A stretch of 64,000 bases of DNA from CAZMXP01 sp964570285 (GCA_964570285.1 CAZMXP010000029.1:1-64000), one strand, 5' to 3'; shown: positions 9,897 through 19,338, numbered from the stretch's first letter. Notes: a model not told the origin generated them from the sequence alone. Made by a program: numbers and translations.

Positions 9897-10628
9897 ATGC
9901 GACGGAGCCTGCAGGTGGAGATGCTGCCCCAACCCGACGACGTCACCTGCGGCCCCACCTGCCTGCACGCGGTCTACCGCTACTACGACGACGAACTGCC
10001 GCTCGAGACGGTGATCGCGCAGACGCCGATGCTGAAGGAGGGCGGCACGCTGGCGGTGCACCTCGGTCGGCACGCGCTCGCGCGCGGCTATCGGGCGAAG
10101 ATCTACACGTTCAACCTGCAGGTGTTCGACCCGACCTGGTTCGCGAGCCCGAGGCCCGACCTCGCGGCGAAGCTCGCGGAGCAGCGCGCGGCGAAGCGCT
10201 CGCCGAAGCTGCGCGCGGTCTGCGAGGCCTATGTCGATTTCCTGCGCCTCGGGGGGCGGATCGTCTTCCGCGACCTCTCGCGGGCGCTGCTGCGGCGGCA
10301 CCTGCTGCGCGGGACGCCGATCCTCACGGGGCTCTCGGCCACCTACCTCTACCGCAGCGCGCGCGAGCGGTCGGCGGGGCCGCGGGTCGTCTACGACGAC
10401 GTGCGGGGCACGCCCTCGGGCCACTTCGTCGTGCTCTCGGGGTACGACGTCGAGGCCCGGACCGTGAGGGTCGCCGACCCCTACCTGCCCAATCCCGTCG
10501 CCGGCGGGCATTATTACGACGTCAGCATGGCGCGGCTGATCAGCGCGATCCACCTCGGGATCCTCACCTACGACGCCAATCTCCTCGTGTTGCAGCCGGG
10601 CGGTGATGTCGAGCCTGATCGTCGTTGA
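9897..10628 (+). CDS. C39-like cysteine peptidase-fold protein of an amidoligase cluster
   Basis: 243 residues. Cys18 in DDVTCGPTC, His176 in SGHFVVLSGYD and Asp194 in VADPY match the catalytic triad layout of C39-like (double-glycine peptidase fold) proteins. There is no signal peptide or transporter domain, so it acts in the cytoplasm. Members of this branch commonly sit next to RimK-type ATP-grasp ligases. They may process a peptide substrate or act in reverse as amide transferases; which of these applies is unknown. The end overlaps the ATP-grasp gene by about 23 bp, showing translational coupling. First gene of an eight-gene plus-strand run; promoter TATAAT 9883-9888. Confidence 0.8.
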   Translation: MRRSLQVEMLPQPDDVTCGPTCLHAVYRYYDDELPLETVIAQTPMLKEGGTLAVHLGRHALARGYRAKIYTFNLQVFDPTWFASPRPDLAAKLAEQRAAKRSPKLRAVCEAYVDFLRLGGRIVFRDLSRALLRRHLLRGTPILTGLSATYLYRSARERSAGPRVVYDDVRGTPSGHFVVLSGYDVEARTVRVADPYLPNPVAGGHYYDVSMARLISAIHLGILTYDANLLVLQPGGDVEPDRR

Positions 10629-12084
10629 GACGCCTTCCCGCTGGCCGTTCGACGTGCCCGGCGTCGCGGTCACGGCGGCCCGGGACTACCTGACCGACGC
10701 GGGCTACAGCTCGCTGCGGCGCGCGAAGGTCTTCAACCTCTGCCGCGACTACAGCTACCAGAGCGTGGGCTACTACGTGTCGCTGCTCGCCGAGGCGCGC
10801 GGCCACCGGCCCAAGCCCGACATCCGCACGATCCAGGAGATGAAGTCGCAGACGATCCTGCGCGTCGCGACCGACGAGCTCGACGACCTGATCCAGAAGA
10901 GCCTCGCGCCGCTGAAGTCCGACGAGTTCCTGCTGTCGATCTACTTCGGGCAGAACACCGCCGAGCGCTACCGCCGCCTCAGCCTGCGCCTCAGCGGCCT
11001 CTTCGAGGCCCCGCTGCTGCGCGCGAAGTTCGTCCGGAACCAGAGGTGGGTTCTGACCACGCTGCAGCCCATCGCGTCGAGCGACATCCCGCTGTCGCAC
11101 CGCCCCGAGGTCGCGCGGTTCGCCGCGGAGTACTTCGCCGGGCGGCAGGGGGGCGCGCGGCGGCGCGCGACGCCGCGGTACGAGCTGGCGATCCTCGTGA
11201 ACCCCGCCGACGCCGACGGGGACGGCCCCAGCAACCGCGGCGCGCTGCGGAAGTTCGAGCGGGCGGCGCAGGACCTCGGCATCGGCGTCACCTTCGTGAC
11301 GAAGGACGACTACTCCCGGCTCGGCGAGTTCGACGCGCTGTTCATCCGCGAGACGACGCTGGTCAACCACCACACCTACCGCTTCGCGCAGCGCGCCGCC
11401 GCCGAGGGGCTCATCGTCATCGACGACCCGCAGTCGATCGTCCGCTGCACGAACAAGGTCTACCTCGCCGAGCTGTTCGAGCGGCACAAGGTCCCCGCGC
11501 CGCGGACGATGGTCGTCCACTCCGACAACGTCGACCGCGTGGCCCCGACCCTCGGCCTGCCCTGCGTGCTGAAGCGGCCGGACTCCTCGTTCTCGCAGGG
11601 CGTGCTCAAGGTGGACAGCGAGGAGGAACTGAAGGCCGCCGCGGCGAAGATCCTCGCGAAGACCTCGCTCTTCATCGCGCAGGAGTTCCTGCCGACCGAC
11701 TTCGACTGGCGGATCGGCGTGCTCGACGGCGAGGCGCTCTACGCGTGCCGCTACCACATGGCGAGGAAGCACTGGCAGATCATCCACCACGACGACAAGG
11801 GCGGCGAGGCGAGCTTCGGCGACGTGGACACCGTGCCCCTCGGCGAGGTTCCCAAGGCGGTCCTGCGCACCGCGGTCCGCGCGGCGAAGCTCGTCGGCAA
11901 CAGCCTCTACGGCGTGGACATGAAGCTCTCGGGCAAGAAACCCTACGTCATCGAGGTGAACGACAACCCGAGCATCGACAGCGGCTACGAGGACAAGATC
12001 CTCGGCGACATGCTCTATCGCCGCATCCTCGAGTGGTTCGTCTACCGGATGGACCGGCGCGCCGCGGGGGAGATGCGCGCGTGA
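10606..12084 (+). CDS. RimK-family ATP-grasp amino-acid ligase with RimK-like N-terminal domain
   Basis: 492 residues from ATG 10606; a GTG codon directly before it is an alternative. Residues 1-165 match the RLAN-type N-terminal domain seen in front of some RimK-like enzymes (LCRDYSYQSVGYYVSLLAEA). The ATP-grasp fold follows, with the central lid region CVLKRPDSSFSQGV and the metal-binding strand YVIEVNDNPSID. RimK-type enzymes join amino acids, often glutamate, to a carboxylate by an acyl-phosphate intermediate. The substrate here is unknown. The stop overlaps the next start as GTGA. Placement between a C39-like protein and a GCS2 ligase argues for peptide-like metabolite synthesis rather than ribosomal S6 modification. 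Confidence 0.88.
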   Translation: MSSLIVVETPSRWPFDVPGVAVTAARDYLTDAGYSSLRRAKVFNLCRDYSYQSVGYYVSLLAEARGHRPKPDIRTIQEMKSQTILRVATDELDDLIQKSLAPLKSDEFLLSIYFGQNTAERYRRLSLRLSGLFEAPLLRAKFVRNQRWVLTTLQPIASSDIPLSHRPEVARFAAEYFAGRQGGARRRATPRYELAILVNPADADGDGPSNRGALRKFERAAQDLGIGVTFVTKDDYSRLGEFDALFIRETTLVNHHTYRFAQRAAAEGLIVIDDPQSIVRCTNKVYLAELFERHKVPAPRTMVVHSDNVDRVAPTLGLPCVLKRPDSSFSQGVLKVDSEEELKAAAAKILAKTSLFIAQEFLPTDFDWRIGVLDGEALYACRYHMARKHWQIIHHDDKGGEASFGDVDTVPLGEVPKAVLRTAVRAAKLVGNSLYGVDMKLSGKKPYVIEVNDNPSIDSGYEDKILGDMLYRRILEWFVYRMDRRAAGEMRA

Positions 12085-13280
12085 CGCTCCGCCTCTTCGA
12101 GGGCTACGGCGTCGAGATCGAGTGCATGATCGTCGACGCGGAGACGCTCGACGTGAAGCCGGTCTGCGACGAGTTGCTTCGGCTCGCGTCGGGCGGGATC
12201 ACGGGCGAGACCGAGCAGGGCGACCTCTGCTGGTCGAACGAACTCGTGCTGCATGTCGTCGAACTCAAGACCAACGGGCCGGCCCGCGCCCTCGCGCCGC
12301 TGCCCGCGCTCTTCCAGCAGCACGTCCTCAGGATCGAGGCGCTGCTCGAACCGCTCGGCGCGCGCCTCCTGCCCACCGGCATGCACCCGTGGATGGACCC
12401 GAGGCGCGAGATGCATCTCTGGCCCCACGACAACGGCCCCGTCTACGCGGCGTTCGACCGCATCTTCGACTGCACCGGCCACGGCTGGGCCAACCTGCAG
12501 AGCGCGCACCTGAACCTGCCCTTCTCCGGCGACGGGGAGTTCGGCCGGCTGCACGCGGCGATCCGCCTCGTGCTGCCGCTGCTGCCCGCGCTCGCCGCGA
12601 GCTCGCCGCGGATGGAGGGCAAGGCGACGGGCCTGCTCGACAACCGCCTCGACGTCTACCGCACGAACGCGCGCAGGCTTCCCATCGTCAGCGGCAAGGT
12701 CATCCCCGAGCGCGCCTTCACCCGCGCCGAGTACGAGACGCGCATCCTCGGGCCGCTCTACGCCGCGATCGCGCCGCACGACCCCTCGGGCATCCTCCGC
12801 CACGAGTGGCTCAACGCCCGCGGCGCGATCGCGCGGTTCGACCGCGACGCGATCGAGATCCGCGTCCTCGACACGCAGGAGTGCCCGCTCGCCGACCTCT
12901 CCGTCGCCGCGATGGCGGTCGCCGCGGTGCGGGCGCTCGCCGAGGAGCGCTGGACGTCGGTCGAGGAGCAGCAGTCCTTCACCGAGGACGAGCTGCAACC
13001 GCACCTGCTCGCCTGCATCCGCGACGCGGAGCAGGCGCGCATCGACGACCGGCGCTTCGCCCGCCAGTTCGGATGGGGAGGGGGCCGGGGAGGGGAGTTC
13101 TGGGCGCATCTCGCGCGGGAACTTCCCCCCGCGCCCCCCTTCGATCGGCCGTTGCAGGTCATCCTGGAAGAGGGAACACTGGCAAGGCGGATCCTGCGGT
13201 CGTCCGCCCCCCCGCGCCTCGTCTACCGCGAACTCGCCGACTGCCTGCGCGCGGGGCGGATGTTCCATGGCGTCGCGTGA
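12081..13280 (+). CDS. glutamate-cysteine ligase family 2 (GCS2) carboxylate-amine ligase
   Basis: 399 residues from GTG 12081, which overlaps the previous stop by 4 bp. Family features include the N-terminal GYGVEIECMIVD metal-binding Glu residues, NELVLHVVELKT, GMHPWMDP and NLQSAHLNLPF, the classic 'xxxHxN' active-site strand, then NARGAIARFDRDAIEIRVLD. GCS2 enzymes form an amide between a glutamate-like carboxylate and an amine. Free-standing members outside glutathione synthesis take part in specialised amide-bond pathways, often alongside RimK-like ligases. The C-terminal 70 residues are less conserved. It is translationally coupled on both sides. Confidence 0.88.
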   Translation: MTLRLFEGYGVEIECMIVDAETLDVKPVCDELLRLASGGITGETEQGDLCWSNELVLHVVELKTNGPARALAPLPALFQQHVLRIEALLEPLGARLLPTGMHPWMDPRREMHLWPHDNGPVYAAFDRIFDCTGHGWANLQSAHLNLPFSGDGEFGRLHAAIRLVLPLLPALAASSPRMEGKATGLLDNRLDVYRTNARRLPIVSGKVIPERAFTRAEYETRILGPLYAAIAPHDPSGILRHEWLNARGAIARFDRDAIEIRVLDTQECPLADLSVAAMAVAAVRALAEERWTSVEEQQSFTEDELQPHLLACIRDAEQARIDDRRFARQFGWGGGRGGEFWAHLARELPPAPPFDRPLQVILEEGTLARRILRSSAPPRLVYRELADCLRAGRMFHGVA

Positions 13281-13938
13281 ACGCCTGCTGGTCACCTGCG
13301 AGCACGGCGGGAACCGCGTGCCGGCGCGATACCGCGGGCTCTTCCCGCGTGCGCTGCTCGAGAGCCACCGCGGCTGGGATCCGGGCGCCCTGCACCTCGC
13401 GCGCGAGCTCGCGCCCGGCGTCATCTGCACCACGACGACGCGGCTGCTGGTCGACTGCAACCGGAGCGAGGGGCATCCGCGGCTCTTCCACGAGGCGGTG
13501 CCGCGCGCCGAGCGGGCGCGGATCCTCGAACGCTACTACCGGCCGCACCGCGAGCGGGTGCGGGCCGCGCTGCGCGGCGGGTTGCCGGTGCTGCATCTCG
13601 GCATCCACAGCTTCACGCCGGTGCTCGACGGCCGTCGCCGCGACGTGGACATCGGCCTCCTCTACGATCCGTCGCGCCCGCGCGAGCGGGAGTTCGCGCG
13701 CCGGTGGGCGGCGGCGCTCCGGCGCGCGCGGCCCGACCTGCGCGTGCGCATGAACCGCCCGTACAAGGGCACGAGCGACGGCCTGACGACGTCGCTGCGC
13801 GCGCTCGTGCCGGACTCTCGCTACGCGGGCATCGAGCTCGAGGTGAGCCAGGCCTTCCCGCTCGGCGGTGCGGGGCGCTGGCGGGCGCTGCGGGCGGCGC
13901 TGGTCGCATCGCTGGAGCAGGCGCGCAGCCGCGAGTAG
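13267..13938 (+). CDS. N-formylglutamate amidohydrolase family protein
   Basis: 223 residues, overlapping the GCS2 gene by 14 bp. LLVTCEHGGNRVPARY, the early His-containing motif, the DCNRS segment, LHLGIHSFTPVL and the late IELEVSQ glutamate strand are all family marks of zinc-dependent N-formylglutamate amidohydrolases (FGase/HutG2-like). No histidine-degradation genes are present, so a role in trimming or hydrolysing the product of the neighbouring ligases is more likely than formylglutamate breakdown. Last enzyme of the biosynthetic half; the exporter genes start 36 bp later. Confidence 0.88.
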   Translation: MASRERLLVTCEHGGNRVPARYRGLFPRALLESHRGWDPGALHLARELAPGVICTTTTRLLVDCNRSEGHPRLFHEAVPRAERARILERYYRPHRERVRAALRGGLPVLHLGIHSFTPVLDGRRRDVDIGLLYDPSRPREREFARRWAAALRRARPDLRVRMNRPYKGTSDGLTTSLRALVPDSRYAGIELEVSQAFPLGGAGRWRALRAALVASLEQARSRE

Positions 13939-13974
13939 CCTCTGGGGGCCGGCCGGCGCGCCCCACAGGACCTG

Positions 13975-15360
13975 ATGGACACCAAGCCCGATCTCGAACG
14001 CCTCCGCATCCGCGAGAGCAGCCGCGGCCGGGCGGCGTCGATCTACCCGAAGGCCGCCGCCGTCGTCGTGATCGGTGCCGTGGCCTACCTGCTGCGCGAC
14101 CGCTGGCTGCCTCAGGCGGGCGCCCTGCTCGCCTCCGAGGTCGAGGTCGCCGTCGCCGAGCTGGTCTCGCCGGAGGCGGCCCCGCCGGGCAGCCTGACGG
14201 CGAACGGCTACGTCGTCGCGCAGCGCAAGGCCGACCTCGCGCCGAAGGTCGCGGGCAAGCTCGAGGAGATCCTCGTCGTCGAGGGGAGCGCGGTCGAGGC
14301 GGGGCAGGTGCTCGCGCGCCTCGAGAAGCGCGACCTCGACGCGCAGCTGGCGCGGGCGCAGGCGGCGGTGCGGCAGGCGGAGGCGGGACTCGCGCAGGCG
14401 GAGGCGGAGCGCGGGCAGGTCGACGCGCAGATCGCGGAGGCGCGCGAGAACACCCTCGCCGCGGCGGCGGCGCTCCGCGAGGCCGAGGCGGCGCTCGCCG
14501 ACGCGCGCCGGGAACTCGACCGCGAGACGGCGCTGCTCGAGGGGGGGGCGGGCACGCGCGGCGAGCTCGACCGCGCGAAGGCGGCCTTCGACCAGGCGGA
14601 GGCGCGCGCGCGGCGCGGCGAGGCGCTCGTGGCCTCGTCGGGCCTGCGCGTGCCCACGCTCGAGGCGCAGCGGAGCGCCGCGGAGGCGGCGATCGCCGCG
14701 GCGAAGGCGCGTCGCGACGGCGAGGAGGCGGGCGTCGCGCTCATGGTCGCGCAGATCGAGTACCTGACGATCCGGGCGCCCTTCGCCGGCGTCGTCATCG
14801 ACAAGAACGCGGAGGTGGGCGAGATCGTGGCGCCCATCTCGGGGGGTGCGGGGGCCAAGGTCGCGGTCGTCACGATCGTGGACATGACGTCGCTGATGGT
14901 CGAGGCGGAGGTCAGCGAGGCGCACATCCGGCGCGTGCGCACAGGCCAGCCCGCGCGCATCACGGTGGATGCGCTGCCCGACGAGCGCTTCCCCGGCAGG
15001 GTCTTCCAGATCGTGCCGACCGCCAATCGCCAGAAGGCGACGGTGCAGGTGAAGGTCGCCTTCGATGCGCTCGACCCCCGGATCGTGCCGGAGATGGCGG
15101 CGCGGGTCTTCTTTCTCGAGGGGGAAGAGGCGCCTCCGACCCCCCGCGCCCCCCGTCTCCTGATTCCCCGCAGCGCGCTGCATCAGGGTGACAAGGTCTG
15201 GATCCTCGACAACGACCGCGCCCGCCTCCGCTCTGTCCGCACCGCCCCCGCAGGCGGGGAGAAGCTGGAAGTCCTCGAGGGCCTGAAGGAGGGTGAAATC
15301 GTGATCGTGGGCTTTACGGACAAACTGGCCGAAGGCCAGTCCGTCCGGAGGAAACGTTGA
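13975..15360 (+). CDS. HlyD/MacA-type periplasmic adaptor
   Basis: 461 residues. One N-terminal membrane helix (about 27-42), a beta-barrel/lipoyl half-motif (KADLAPKVAGKLEEILVVEG), an extended Ala/Glu/Arg coiled-coil hairpin (residues about 125-265), the second lipoyl half (YLTIRAPFAGVVIDKNAEVG) and a membrane-proximal domain. This is the membrane-fusion subunit that would link the inner-membrane ABC transporter encoded next to an outer-membrane channel. No TolC-like gene is in the window. The stop TGA overlaps the next gene's TTG start. It likely belongs to the same transcript as the amidoligase genes. Confidence 0.9.
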   Translation: MDTKPDLERLRIRESSRGRAASIYPKAAAVVVIGAVAYLLRDRWLPQAGALLASEVEVAVAELVSPEAAPPGSLTANGYVVAQRKADLAPKVAGKLEEILVVEGSAVEAGQVLARLEKRDLDAQLARAQAAVRQAEAGLAQAEAERGQVDAQIAEARENTLAAAAALREAEAALADARRELDRETALLEGGAGTRGELDRAKAAFDQAEARARRGEALVASSGLRVPTLEAQRSAAEAAIAAAKARRDGEEAGVALMVAQIEYLTIRAPFAGVVIDKNAEVGEIVAPISGGAGAKVAVVTIVDMTSLMVEAEVSEAHIRRVRTGQPARITVDALPDERFPGRVFQIVPTANRQKATVQVKVAFDALDPRIVPEMAARVFFLEGEEAPPTPRAPRLLIPRSALHQGDKVWILDNDRARLRSVRTAPAGGEKLEVLEGLKEGEIVIVGFTDKLAEGQSVRRKR

Positions 15361-16046
15361 GCACAGCCATCATCGAGATCGGGAAGGCGAGCAAGGTCTA
15401 CCGGCGCGGGCGGCAGGAGTTGGCCGTGCTCGAGAACCTCGACCTCACCGTCGCGCGGGGTGAGTTCCTCGCGCTGTTGGGGCCGTCGGGCTCGGGCAAG
15501 ACGACGGTCTTGAACCTGATCGGCGGCAACGACTGGCCCACGTCGGGGCGCGTGCGCGTCTGCGGCGAGGAGATCAGCGCGCTCGGGCGCCGCGCGCTCG
15601 CGGCGTGGCGCGCGCGGCATGTCGGGTTCGTCTTCCAGTTCTACCACCTGATCCCGGTGCTGACCGCCAGCCAGAACGTCGAGTTGCCACTGTTGTTGAC
15701 ATCCCTCGGCCGGCGCCAGCGCCGCGAGCACGTCGCGGCGGCGCTCGAGTTCGTGAGCCTCTCCGACCGCGCGCGCCACCGGCCCGCGGAGCTCTCGGGC
15801 GGCCAGCAGCAGCGCGTCGCGATCGCGCGCGCGCTCGTCAGCGACCCCGACCTGATCCTCGCCGACGAGCCGACGGGCGATCTCGACAGGAACTCGGCGC
15901 AGGAGATCCTCACGCTGCTCGAACGGCTCAACCGCGAGAGTGGCAAGACGATCCTGATGGTGACGCACGACCCGCACGCGGCGGAGCGCGCGCAGCACGT
16001 CGTGCACCTCGAGAAGGGCGTGCTCGGCACGGAGGCGCGGCGGTGA
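15357..16046 (+). CDS. MacB/LolD-type ABC transporter ATPase
   Basis: 229 residues from a TTG start in a TTGA overlap, with a good GGAGGA Shine-Dalgarno just upstream that settles this rare start. Walker A GPSGSGKTT, Q-loop FVFQFYHL, signature LSGGQQQRVAIARAL, Walker B LILADEPTGDLD and H-loop VTHDP are all intact. It powers the two FtsX-type permeases that follow. MacB/LolD-type systems drive transenvelope export or lipoprotein extraction rather than uptake. Confidence 0.95.
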   Translation: MSTAIIEIGKASKVYRRGRQELAVLENLDLTVARGEFLALLGPSGSGKTTVLNLIGGNDWPTSGRVRVCGEEISALGRRALAAWRARHVGFVFQFYHLIPVLTASQNVELPLLLTSLGRRQRREHVAAALEFVSLSDRARHRPAELSGGQQQRVAIARALVSDPDLILADEPTGDLDRNSAQEILTLLERLNRESGKTILMVTHDPHAAERAQHVVHLEKGVLGTEARR

Positions 16047-17191
16047 CGCTGGTCGGGCTCGCCGTGGGCAATCTCAAGCGCAACAAGGTGCGCACCGGCC
16101 TCACCGTGCTCGGCATGGGCGCGGCGCTCTTCCTCTACTGCTTCCTCGAGTCGGTGCTCGCGGGGTTCGGCGCGGGCGCGGAGGTCGCGAACGCGTCGCG
16201 GCTGATGACGCGCAACGCGGTCTCGCTCGTGCAGCCGTTGCCCCTCGCCTACATGGAGAAGGTGCGCGCGGTTCCCGGCGTGAAGGACCTCACGCACCAG
16301 AGCTGGTTCGGCGGCACCTACGAGCCGGACAAGAGGCTCTTCTTCGCGCAGTTCGCGGTCGAGCCCGGGAGCTACCTGCGCGTCTTCGCCGACTACGTGG
16401 CCTCGCCCGCCGAGAGCCGGGCGTTCCTCGCCGACCGCAAGGGCTGCCTGCTCGGGGCCCGCCTCGCGCGGCGCATCGGCAAGGGGCCCGGCGACAGCCT
16501 CGTGATCACCGGCACGATCTACCCGGGCGCCTGGGAGTTCAACGTGAGCGGCATCTTCCGCTGCAACGACTCGGCCGCCGACGAGATGCGCATGCTGTTC
16601 CACTACGACTACCTCGACGAGGGCCGCGACGGGTCCATCCGGGGGCTCGTCGGCGTCTTCCCGATCCTGCTCGACGACCCGGGGCGCGCCGCGGAGGTGA
16701 GCGCCGCGGTCGACCGGCTCTTCGAGAACAGCCCCGCCGCGACGCGCACCGAGACGGAGCGCGCCTTCCGCCTCGGCTTCGTGCAGATGCTCGGCAACGT
16801 GGCGCTCTTCCTGCGCGCGATCGGCGCGGCGGTCGTCTTCACGATCCTGCTCGTCTCGGCCAACACGATGGTGATGGCCGCGCGCGAGCGCATCCCGGAG
16901 ACGGGCGTCATGAAGACGCTCGGCTTCAGCGACCGCGCGCTCTTCGTGCTCTTCCTCGGGGAGGCGCTCGCGCTCGCGCTGCTCGCGGGCCTCGTCGGCT
17001 GCGCCGGAGCGCGCCTCGTGCAGGCGCCGCTGAGCGAGGCGCTCGGCTCGGTCCTGCAGGACTTCCACGTGCCGTGGGCGGTCATGGGGCGCGGCATGCT
17101 GCTCGCGCTCGCGACGGGGCTCGTCAGCGGCATCGCGCCCGCCCGCGCGGCGGCGCGGCTCAGCGCAGCCGACGCGCTGGGGAGGGGCTAG
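16043..17191 (+). CDS. FtsX-like ABC permease (first subunit)
   Basis: 382 residues from GTG 16043 (GTGA overlap with the ATPase). An N-terminal membrane helix (TGLTVLGMGAALFLYCFLES), a periplasmic MacB_PCD-like domain of about 220 residues and three C-terminal helices make the MacB/FtsX topology of four membrane segments. It should form a heterodimer with the next permease. Only 1 bp separates the two genes. Confidence 0.9.
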   Translation: MTLVGLAVGNLKRNKVRTGLTVLGMGAALFLYCFLESVLAGFGAGAEVANASRLMTRNAVSLVQPLPLAYMEKVRAVPGVKDLTHQSWFGGTYEPDKRLFFAQFAVEPGSYLRVFADYVASPAESRAFLADRKGCLLGARLARRIGKGPGDSLVITGTIYPGAWEFNVSGIFRCNDSAADEMRMLFHYDYLDEGRDGSIRGLVGVFPILLDDPGRAAEVSAAVDRLFENSPAATRTETERAFRLGFVQMLGNVALFLRAIGAAVVFTILLVSANTMVMAARERIPETGVMKTLGFSDRALFVLFLGEALALALLAGLVGCAGARLVQAPLSEALGSVLQDFHVPWAVMGRGMLLALATGLVSGIAPARAAARLSAADALGRG

Positions 17192-17192
17192 C

Positions 17193-18362
17193 GTGGCGCT
17201 CCCCCTCGGCTACAACCTCCGCAACCTGCTCGTCCGGCGCACGGCCACGCTGATGAGCATGGGCGGCATCGCGCTCGTCGTCGCGGTGTTCGTGGTCGTC
17301 TCGGCCCTCGCGGAGGGGTTCCGCGCCGCGGTCGCGGAGACGGGCAGCCCCGACAACGTGCTCGTGATGCGCGACGGCGCGACGTCCGAGATCGAGAGCG
17401 CGATGAACCGCGAGATCGTCGACCTGCTCCGCTCGCTACCGGAGGTGGCGCGCGACGCCTCGGGCCGGCCGGTGGCCAGCGTGGACATGGTGCTTGTGGT
17501 GAACCTCCCCCGCCTCGGCGGGGAGGGGTCCACCAACGTCACCGTGCGGGGGGTCTCGGGGGCCTACCGGGAGGTGCGCCCGTCGCTCGCGCTCGCCGAG
17601 GGCCGCTGGTTCACGCCGGGCAGCGAGGAGATCGTCGTCGGTGAGGCGCTCTCGCGCCGGGTCGCCGACTGCCAGGTCGGCGGCACGCTGAAGCAGTCGG
17701 GGCGGAACTGGAGGGTCGTCGGCACGTTCGCGGCCGAGGGGACCGCGCACGAGTCGGAGGTCTGGGGCGATGCCGACGTGATGCTCGACGCGTTCCAGCG
17801 CGAGGTCTACCAGTCCGTGACGCTCCGCCCCTCAGGCGGCGGCGGCGAGGCGGGGCTCGTCGCGGCGTTCGAGAGGGATCTGAGGCTCAAGTCGCTGCAG
17901 GCGGAGCGCGAGGATCGCTACTACGAGAAGCAGTCCGAGGACGTGACGCTCTTCCTGCGCACGCTCGGCATCGTCGTCACCGTCGTGATGTCGATCGGCG
18001 CCGTCTTCGGGGCGATGAACACGATGTACGCGAGCGTCGCGCACCGCGCGCGCGAGATCGGGACGCTGCTCGCGATCGGGTTCGGCCCCTCGGCCATCTT
18101 CCTCGCGTTCCTCGTCGAGAGCCTGCTGCTCTCCGCGGCGGGGGCGCTGCTCGGCTGCCTCCTCGCGCTGCCGGTGGACGGCCTCGCGACGGGCACGTCG
18201 AACTGGGCGAGCTTCTCCGAGGTGGCCTTCCAGTTCCGGGTCACGCCGGGCGTCCTGCGGGGCGGCCTGCTCTTCGGCCTCGTAATGGGCGTGGTGGGGG
18301 GGGCGCTGCCGGCGCTCCGGGCCGCCCGCTCGACGATCATCGCCGCCCTCCGTCGCACCTGA
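17193..18362 (+). CDS. FtsX-like ABC permease (second subunit)
   Basis: 389 residues from GTG. It has the same four-helix MacB/FtsX plan: helix about 22-43 (MSMGGIALVVAVFVVVSAL), periplasmic domain, then three helices with GAVFGAMNTMYASVAHRAREIGTL-type FtsX consensus around residues 268-290. It pairs with the previous permease and the ATPase. This is the last gene of the run that began at 9897; a palindromic repeat follows immediately. Confidence 0.9.
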   Translation: MALPLGYNLRNLLVRRTATLMSMGGIALVVAVFVVVSALAEGFRAAVAETGSPDNVLVMRDGATSEIESAMNREIVDLLRSLPEVARDASGRPVASVDMVLVVNLPRLGGEGSTNVTVRGVSGAYREVRPSLALAEGRWFTPGSEEIVVGEALSRRVADCQVGGTLKQSGRNWRVVGTFAAEGTAHESEVWGDADVMLDAFQREVYQSVTLRPSGGGGEAGLVAAFERDLRLKSLQAEREDRYYEKQSEDVTLFLRTLGIVVTVVMSIGAVFGAMNTMYASVAHRAREIGTLLAIGFGPSAIFLAFLVESLLLSAAGALLGCLLALPVDGLATGTSNWASFSEVAFQFRVTPGVLRGGLLFGLVMGVVGGALPALRAARSTIIAALRRT

Positions 18363-18427
18363 GCGGTACAACGGGGTCTGACCCCTTTGTCCCGGGGCGG
18401 TACAACGGGGTCTGACCCCTTTGTCCC
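18363..18427. repeat. tandem pair of palindromic repeats
   Basis: A 31-bp unit occurs twice in direct order (18363-18393 and 18397-18427), separated by 3 bp. Each unit contains the near-perfect palindrome ACAACGGGGTC-T-GACCCCTTTGT, with one mismatch in 11 pairs. The pair lies right after the permease stop, and the second unit contains the TTG start of the metal exporter. It could be a REP-like element, a terminator or an operator. Confidence 0.8.
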
Positions 18428-19338
18428 GCGACTGCACGCACTCGCACTCCTGGGCCCCCGACACGACCGTGGCGGAGCGGTCGACGCGCCTCGTCGTCGC
18501 GCTGACGGCCGCGATGATGGTCATCGAGATCGCCGCGGGGCTCGCCTTCGGCTCGATGGCCCTGCTGGCGGACGGCTGGCACATGAGCACGCACGTGACG
18601 GCGTTCCTGATCACGGCGGTCGCCTACTGGCTGAGCCGGCGCCATGCGGCCGACCGGCGCTACTCCTTCGGCACGGGGAAGATGGGGGTCCTAGGGGGAT
18701 TCGCGAGCGCGATCGTGCTCGCGATCGTCGCGCTGCTGATGGCGGGAGAGTCGGTCTCGCGCCTCTTCGATCCGCCGGCCATCCGCTTCCACGAGGCGAT
18801 CGCCGTCTCCGTCGTCGGCCTCGCCGTCAACGTCGCCTGCGCGCTGCTGCTGCGCTCCCCCCACTCGCACCCCGGCGGCCACGATCACTCTCACTCCCAC
18901 GACCTCAACCTCAGGGCCGCCTACGTGCACGTGATCGCCGACGCCCTGACCTCGGTCACGGCGATCGTGGCGCTGGTCTGCGGCCTCTACCTCGGCTGGG
19001 GCTGGCTCGACCCGGCGATGGGCATCTTCGGCAGCATCGTCATCTCCGTCTGGGCCTACACGCTGCTCCGCGACACCGGCGGGATCCTGCTCGACAGGAC
19101 GCCCGACTCCTCCGACCTGCCCGCCGAGATCCGGAGCGCCATCGAGCAGGACGGCGACGCCGTCATCACCGACCTGCACGTCTGGCAGGTCGCCGCCGGC
19201 CGCTTCGCGGCCATCGTCACGGTCGCCGGCAAGAGCCCCAAGGACCCCGACGCCTACCGCAGGCTGCTCTCGGTCCACGAGGAACTCGTGCACCTCACCC
19301 TCGAGGTCCGGCGCCAAGCCCCTCCCTACGGCCGGTAG
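18421..19338 (+). CDS. dmeF: CDF-family divalent metal exporter, DmeF type
   Basis: 305 residues from TTG 18421. Five to six membrane helices, the metal-site motif LLADGWHMSTH, the second site HVIADALTSV with a His-rich loop before it (HSHPGGHDHSHSHD), and the DPAMGIFGSIVISVWAY segment match DmeF-type cation diffusion facilitators that expel Co2+ and Ni2+ in exchange for protons. The N-terminal THSHSW is also typical. No metal regulator (DmeR) is adjacent. The start lies inside the second palindromic repeat, so that repeat may affect expression. The gene overlaps tail to tail with the sigma-54 activator. Confidence 0.88.
   Translation: MSRDCTHSHSWAPDTTVAERSTRLVVALTAAMMVIEIAAGLAFGSMALLADGWHMSTHVTAFLITAVAYWLSRRHAADRRYSFGTGKMGVLGGFASAIVLAIVALLMAGESVSRLFDPPAIRFHEAIAVSVVGLAVNVACALLLRSPHSHPGGHDHSHSHDLNLRAAYVHVIADALTSVTAIVALVCGLYLGWGWLDPAMGIFGSIVISVWAYTLLRDTGGILLDRTPDSSDLPAEIRSAIEQDGDAVITDLHVWQVAAGRFAAIVTVAGKSPKDPDAYRRLLSVHEELVHLTLEVRRQAPPYGR

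Noticed and set aside
18363..18427. Possible start of a CRISPR array
   Set aside because: Only two units, a 3-bp spacing and no unique spacer-length sequence or cas genes.
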